Origin: JBFWWP01 sp050246115
GTDB lineage: Bacteria > Planctomycetota > UBA8108 > UBA1146 > JAJFFE01
Length of the DNA stretch: 64,000 bases
Reading direction: 5' to 3'
Assembly (NCBI GenBank): GCA_050246115.1
Contig: JBFWWP010000019.1
Coordinates: forward strand, 53,614 to 117,613
This document shows, piece by piece, positions 61,301-64,000 of the stretch. Within the stretch, counting starts at the first letter, position 1. The number at the start of each line of letters is the position of its first letter. The translations under genes were made by a program, and so were the position numbers. Under the pieces are notes generated by a model. That model had not been told where the DNA came from. It did no database searches and worked only from the letters and a program-made list of their open reading frames with translations.

Positions 61301-61387
61301 GCATCTCCCGCGGCGCCGTTCCCGGGCTGCGGGTCCGATCCGACCGCCGATGCCCTGGCTTGTGGAACCTTCGCGCCATGCCCATGA
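58364..61387 (+). CDS. Exported YVTN beta-propeller / cytochrome c protein with dockerin-like module
   Basis: 1007-aa secreted redox protein. Signal peptide VNHRIVLLALACTASFVSRG; a WD/YVTN-type propeller (VTPDATRLLVVNTADGRLEV, TNDEAWVVNHLSDSVSIVSL, LDEARQRLYVVNQFDASVSV); then a di-heme part with CGSCH and CVTCH (THRTSGLGQVACGSCHIDGR, APFRCVTCHTLPTGAGADL), and a C-terminal dockerin-like module (FVRGDCNADGGNDIADAVSL, DVNDDGNLDVSDPIFQ) ending CGTFAPCP. This propeller-plus-cytochrome order is found in MauG/peroxidase-like surface proteins of Planctomycetota and Myxococcota. Substrate unknown. AAGGAGAG upstream of the ATG. Confidence 0.85.
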   Translation: MVNHRIVLLALACTASFVSRGSAQVDPATFVNWETSQVTPAAVTPDATRLLVVNTADGRLEVFGIDTATAVHLASIPVGLEPVSVRCRTNDEAWVVNHLSDSVSIVSLTTGHVVGTLSTDDEPADVVFAGTPSRAFVSCSQANTVLVYDPANPVAAPQRVAIPGEDPRALAVSLDGTQVYVAIFESGNGTTILGGGSTMAGGFPPNVVNHASGPYGGTNPPPNDGAAFFPPVNPANSPPTLPVGLIVRRNGVGQWLDDNGVDWASFVSGPSAALSGRTPGWQLLDHDVVAIDVATLGSSFVDGLMNLCMSVAVHPTTGLITVVGTEATNEVRFEPNLKGTFVRAEVAFATIGGAATVVDLNPHLDYSVATLPQSVRDLALGDPRSILWLANGAKAYVTGKGSNNVIAIDGTGARLGAPIEVGAGPTGLALDEARQRLYVVNQFDASVSVIDTSSDVEVARVAFYDPTPTAIREGRPFLYDTHRTSGLGQVACGSCHIDGRMDQIAWDLGDPSGTEKPFDQNCIDFNCEEWHPMKGPMVTQTLQDIIGKEPHHWRGDRSGIEEFNGAFEGLLGDDVQLTPTEMQQFEDFLATIVFPPNPYRNFDNTLPTSLPLPGHFTTGRFAAAGQPLPNGNAVTGLQRYRTAALDAPFRCVTCHTLPTGAGADLALQGLSLVPVPIGPNGEHHLFVNSLDGSTNVSMKVPQLRNLHEKVGMDLTQATSTRGFGYLHDGSVDSIARFVSEPVFSLTSVQDVANMVAFMLSFSGSSLPTGSLTNIFEPRGPASLDTPAAVGAQLTVTGANQFDAAVVARLQAMESLAAANGVGWVAKGVQGGLLRGYYYAGGGMFQSDRATETVLVEDLRLGAGVGSEVTFTVVPKGTEVRIGVDRDGDGFFDRDEVDVCADPADSSSFPPGPGCTVVAFVRGDCNADGGNDIADAVSLLGVLFGGGQTPSCLSACDVNDDGNLDVSDPIFQLAGLFGLGASPAAPFPGCGSDPTADALACGTFAPCP

Positions 61388-61676
61388 GCATGGCCGCGGG
61401 CGCGACTCTCGCTCGGGGAGGGTCGGAGAGCCGCTTTCGACTCGCGCGCTGGAGCGGCTGTGCTGGGGCGGAGCTGGCGAAGCTCGGTCAGATTGCTTCC
61501 GTGCAGGGAACGGAGCGCCCCGCGAACGGGCTCCCTCGTCGGCGCGGCGCATCGGAGTGCGTTCTCCGAACGCGTCCGCGGGTGCGATCCACCCCGGGAG
61601 GCGCTGTGGGCGCGCTGGCACCGGTGCGCCGGGGCGACTCGACCGAGATCACCGAGGTCATCGGGAGGCGAGTTCT

Positions 61677-62777
61677 TTGAGGCAAACGAGCGAGCGCGAG
61701 GTCATCGTCGTTGGGGCGGGTTTGGCAGGCTTGGCGGCCGGTCACGCCTTGGCAGCCGGTGGGATCCGGGGAGTGCTGGTGCTCGAGAGCGAGCCCGCGC
61801 TCGCCGTCCACACCTCCGGACGCAGCGCCGGAATGGTCCGGCGGCTGGTCGAGGATCCGTGGATGGCGCGTCTCGCCATCGAAGGTGCGGACGACCTGGC
61901 GCATTTCGGAGCGGGCTTCGCGCGCACGGGTTCGTTCTTGTTGGGAGCCCGCGCAAGGGTGCCGGTCGCCGTTCAGCGTGCGGTGCCGCATCGCTTCCTG
62001 ACGTTCGCTCGCGCCGCTGCTCGGGTGCCGCTCCTGGCAGGGCATGGGGGCGGGACCAGCAGCGTGCTCGAGACCCCGGACGACGGAGTGGTCGACGTGC
62101 CGGTGTTGCTTCGTGCCTTCACGGACCGGATCGCCGACGCGGGGGGTGAGGTACAACTTGCCCGGCTCGTCGAGGACGTTCGCATCGAGGGGGACCGCGT
62201 CGTCGGCGTCGTCGTGGCGGGGGAGACCCTGCGCGCCCGGCACGTGGTGCTTGCCGTTGGCGCCTGGGCCGCGGAGTGGGGGCAGCGGATCCGTGCGCCG
62301 CTGGCCCTGCAGGCGCGGCGGCGCCACGTGGTTTGCACCGGGCCACCGGCGGGAGTTCCGATCGCGGGCTGGCCGTGGGTCTGGGATCTGGAGGGCGACT
62401 TCTACTTCCGCCCGCTGGGTGATGCCGAACTGTTGTGGAGTCCGTGCGACGATCGAGACGCGACCGGTGAGCCGGCAAGGAGCGATGCGGAGGCTCCTGC
62501 GTGGCTGGCCGCCAAGCTACAGCGTTCTCTGCCCGCCGCGGCCGCGCTTCCCGTGACGCGTACGTGGGCGGGCCACCGCACGTTCGCAGCGGACGGCCGG
62601 GTCATGACCGGACCGGACCCACGGATCCACGGGCTGCATTGGGCCGTCGGCCTCGGTGGGCACGGAGTCGCGATCTGCATGGCTCTGGGCCGACGCGTCG
62701 CTTGGGGCGTGGCCAGCGGGGCGGGACGAATCGAGGCTCCTTATCGGGTCAGGATCTCGAGCGCAGCGACCGCTTGA
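61677..62777 (+). CDS. FAD-dependent oxidoreductase (DAO family)
   Basis: 366-aa flavoprotein of the D-amino-acid oxidase/glycine oxidase superfamily. The dinucleotide-binding motif GxGxxG is in VIVVGAGLAGLAAGHALAAG (residues 13-18), followed by LVLESEPALAVHTSGRSAGM; GGEVQLARLVEDVRIEGDRV and ARHVVLAVGAWAAEWGQRI are typical; a C-terminal GLGGHGVAICMALGRRVAWG closes the FAD site. Likely oxidises an amine or amino acid in the cytoplasm. TTG start at 61677 with GGGAGG 8 nt upstream. Followed within 35 nt by the FliN-like gene. Confidence 0.87.
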   Translation: MRQTSEREVIVVGAGLAGLAAGHALAAGGIRGVLVLESEPALAVHTSGRSAGMVRRLVEDPWMARLAIEGADDLAHFGAGFARTGSFLLGARARVPVAVQRAVPHRFLTFARAAARVPLLAGHGGGTSSVLETPDDGVVDVPVLLRAFTDRIADAGGEVQLARLVEDVRIEGDRVVGVVVAGETLRARHVVLAVGAWAAEWGQRIRAPLALQARRRHVVCTGPPAGVPIAGWPWVWDLEGDFYFRPLGDAELLWSPCDDRDATGEPARSDAEAPAWLAAKLQRSLPAAAALPVTRTWAGHRTFAADGRVMTGPDPRIHGLHWAVGLGGHGVAICMALGRRVAWGVASGAGRIEAPYRVRISSAATA

Positions 62778-62812
62778 CTGGCCCCTGCCGCACGAAGGGT
62801 GGACGCTGGACC

Positions 62813-63241
62813 ATGGAAGACAGCACCCGCGAAGACAGCGCCCGCGAAAGCAGCGCCATGGATGACGCCTCGTCGCCAAGGCAGTTCGACCGCCTTGCGG
62901 ATGAGAGTTCGCTGGATGCAGACCGATTGGCGCTCATTACCAAGGTGCGGGCGCTGCTCGAGCAATTGCTCGAGACCCGGGCGATCCTTGGTGAGCGATC
63001 GGTCTCCGTCGAGGCCCTGCAGAACTACTCGCTCGGAAGCATCATTGTGTTGCCAGACGTCGACCCTCGTCGTTTGCGTTTGGAGGTCGCCGGGCTGACC
63101 GTCGCACACGGCGAGACCGTTCGCGTGGGGGGGCGTCTGGGGCTGCGCATCACCGAGGTTCTGCCCCCGCGAGAGGTGTTGGAGCGTTGGTCTCGTCGAA
63201 TCCCGACCGAGCCGCGCCCCGAGCCTCAGTCCGAGGCTTGA
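62813..63241 (+). CDS. FliN/SpoA-domain protein
   Basis: 142-aa protein. An acidic, disordered N-terminus (MEDSTREDSARESSAMDDAS) and a helix (DADRLALITKVRALLEQLLE) precede a SpoA/FliN-type domain: ERSVSVEALQNYSLGSIIVL, RLRLEVAGLTVAHGETVRVG, GRLGLRITEVLPP. Such domains form the flagellar C-ring or the type III secretion cytoplasmic ring. No other flagellar or secretion gene is visible here. ATG at 62813; a second ATG at 62858 would shorten the disordered tail. Possibly co-transcribed with the FAD oxidase. Confidence 0.75.
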   Translation: MEDSTREDSARESSAMDDASSPRQFDRLADESSLDADRLALITKVRALLEQLLETRAILGERSVSVEALQNYSLGSIIVLPDVDPRRLRLEVAGLTVAHGETVRVGGRLGLRITEVLPPREVLERWSRRIPTEPRPEPQSEA

Positions 63242-63445
63242 TGCGTCCCCGGTCGTACGCTCTCGGGTGTGCACGTCACTTCCGTTCCGTTGCAGTCGAG
63301 TACGAGTACGAGTACCGTTGCACTAAGTACGAGTACGACTATCCTGAGCGAACGGCAGCGGTCAGCGGGCGAGAGTGGCGCGGGTGATCTTGAATTCAGG
63401 AAAGAGTCGGACCGTCATTTCCGTTCCGTTGCAGCGCTTTGTTCG

Positions 63446-63583
63446 TCAGAATTCCGCGCCGGCCTCGTACTCGTACTCAGCATCGCGGTACTCGTACTCG
63501 TACTCGATTCGATCCTCCGATACCGCGCTGGTTCGTAGGATCAGTAGAGTCAACATCTCATGGTCGAAGATGGGTTCAGCCAT
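63446..63583 (-). pseudogene. Remnant of a four-helix-bundle (S23-type) protein, unit 1
   Basis: 45-codon frame with N-terminus MAEPIFDHEM and C-terminus EYEYEYRDAEYEYEAGAEF. Full-length four-helix-bundle proteins of Planctomycetota that I recall begin with a similar xFDHExLDVY and end with a MLTxLxxRT...EYEYEYE tail, about 100 residues apart; here MAEPIFDHE is joined directly to MLTLLILRTSAVSED. So this looks like an internally deleted gene that still has start and stop. The family link comes from memory of the family, not a search. Confidence 0.55.
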
Positions 63584-63744
63584 CAGCGATCCTTTCGAGT
63601 ACGAGTACGAGTACCGTTGCACTGAGTACGAGTACGACTATCCTGAGCGAACGGCAGCGGTCAGCGGGCGAGAGTGGCGCGGGTGATCTTGACTTCAGGA
63701 AAAAGTCGGAACGTCATTTCCGTTCCGTTGCAGCGCTTTGTTCG

Positions 63745-63882
63745 TCAGAACTCCGCGCCGGGCTCGTACTCGTACTCAGCATCGCGGTACTCGTACTCGT
63801 ACTCGATTCGATCCTCCGATACCGCGCTGGTTCGTTGGATCAGTAGAGTCAACATCTCATGGTCGAAGATGGGTTCAGCCAT
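63745..63882 (-). pseudogene. Remnant of a four-helix-bundle (S23-type) protein, unit 2
   Basis: Same 45-codon frame in the second 299-bp unit, with two replacements (LLIL to LLIQ, EAGAEF to EPGAEF). Start and stop are kept, so the frame has survived the duplication. Coding status uncertain. Confidence 0.55.
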
Positions 63883-64000
63883 CAGCGATCCTGTCGAGTA
63901 CGAGTACGAGTACCGTTGCACTAAGTACGAGTACGACTATCCTGAGCGAACGGCAGCGGTCAGCGGGCGAAAGTGGCGCGGGTGATCTTGAATTCAGGAA

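Larger units (their letters stand above)
63297..64000. repeat. Tandem array of 299-bp units with GAGTAC hexamers, running off the window
   Basis: Units begin at 63297, 63596 and 63895, exactly 299 bp apart, with only a few substitutions between them. Each contains two clusters of GAGTAC/GTACTC hexamers in opposite orientation (CGAGTACGAGTACGAGTACC; GTACTCGTACTCGTACTCGA), able to pair. The third unit is cut by the window end. A minus-strand short ORF occurs in each complete unit. Confidence 0.92.

Noticed and set aside
63297..64000. CRISPR array
   Set aside because: The repeats are contiguous 299-bp tandem units with no spacers; the 186-bp array likewise lacks unique spacers. No cas gene is present.

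Overview
The window looks like a draft-assembled chromosome segment of a free-living planctomycete. It is GC-rich and contains one run of ten Ns at 43647-43656. The lineage is inferred from gene content: two DUF1501/DUF1800 pairs, DHOR-type cytochromes, an exported Ni superoxide dismutase, and seven exported proteins that share a cysteine-tailed dockerin-like module (FxRGDxNxDG...IADAxxxLxxLF...CGxDPTxDxLxC). That module resembles the one common in marine Planctomycetota related to Poly30. No rRNA gene is present, so the placement is not proven.

Layout. 1-5043: three secreted c-type cytochromes, two of them DHOR di-heme proteins in an overlapping operon and one penta-heme. 5347-10029: a sodium:solute symporter divergent from a large PIG-L deacetylase. 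10037-12104: two-subunit 2-oxo acid dehydrogenase E1. 12632-18787: a cohesin/FN3/dockerin-like surface protein, an alpha/beta hydrolase, arginase, an aminotransferase and a bacilliredoxin operon. 19081-29185: a ZIP-permease fusion, a DUF255 thioredoxin-like protein, two DUF4139-type proteins and a first DUF1800/DUF1501 pair. 29522-33892: PilZ, a 38-aa basic ORF, Hpt, two membrane proteins and a TPR protein. 33947-40222: repeat elements, two dockerin-tailed proteins, Ni-SOD and a hydrolase lipoprotein. 40223-43237: a molybdate uptake operon with its regulator. 43521-46471: a 186-bp tandem array, two tRNAs, smpB, tmRNA and truB. 46518-55661: a glycosyltransferase, a second DUF1501/DUF1800 pair, two small secreted proteins and a tyrosine autokinase for polysaccharide export. 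55662-56772: terminators, duplicated repeats and two tRNAs. 57082-63241: a secreted hypothetical, a YVTN/cytochrome protein, an FAD oxidase and a solitary FliN-like protein. 63297-64000: a 299-bp tandem array built on GAGTAC hexamers.

How the genes fit together. Much of the coding capacity goes to exported proteins: cytochromes, surface proteins with dockerin-like ends, and Tat-exported DUF1501 with Sec-exported DUF1800 proteins. The shared module suggests a common fate at the cell surface or in an extracellular complex. Housekeeping genes (tmRNA/smpB/truB/tRNAs) sit between these blocks. Repeats (187-bp terminal-inverted-repeat element x3, a 140-bp inverted-repeat element, 155-bp direct repeats, 186-bp and 299-bp tandem arrays) lie between genes and mark the plastic parts.
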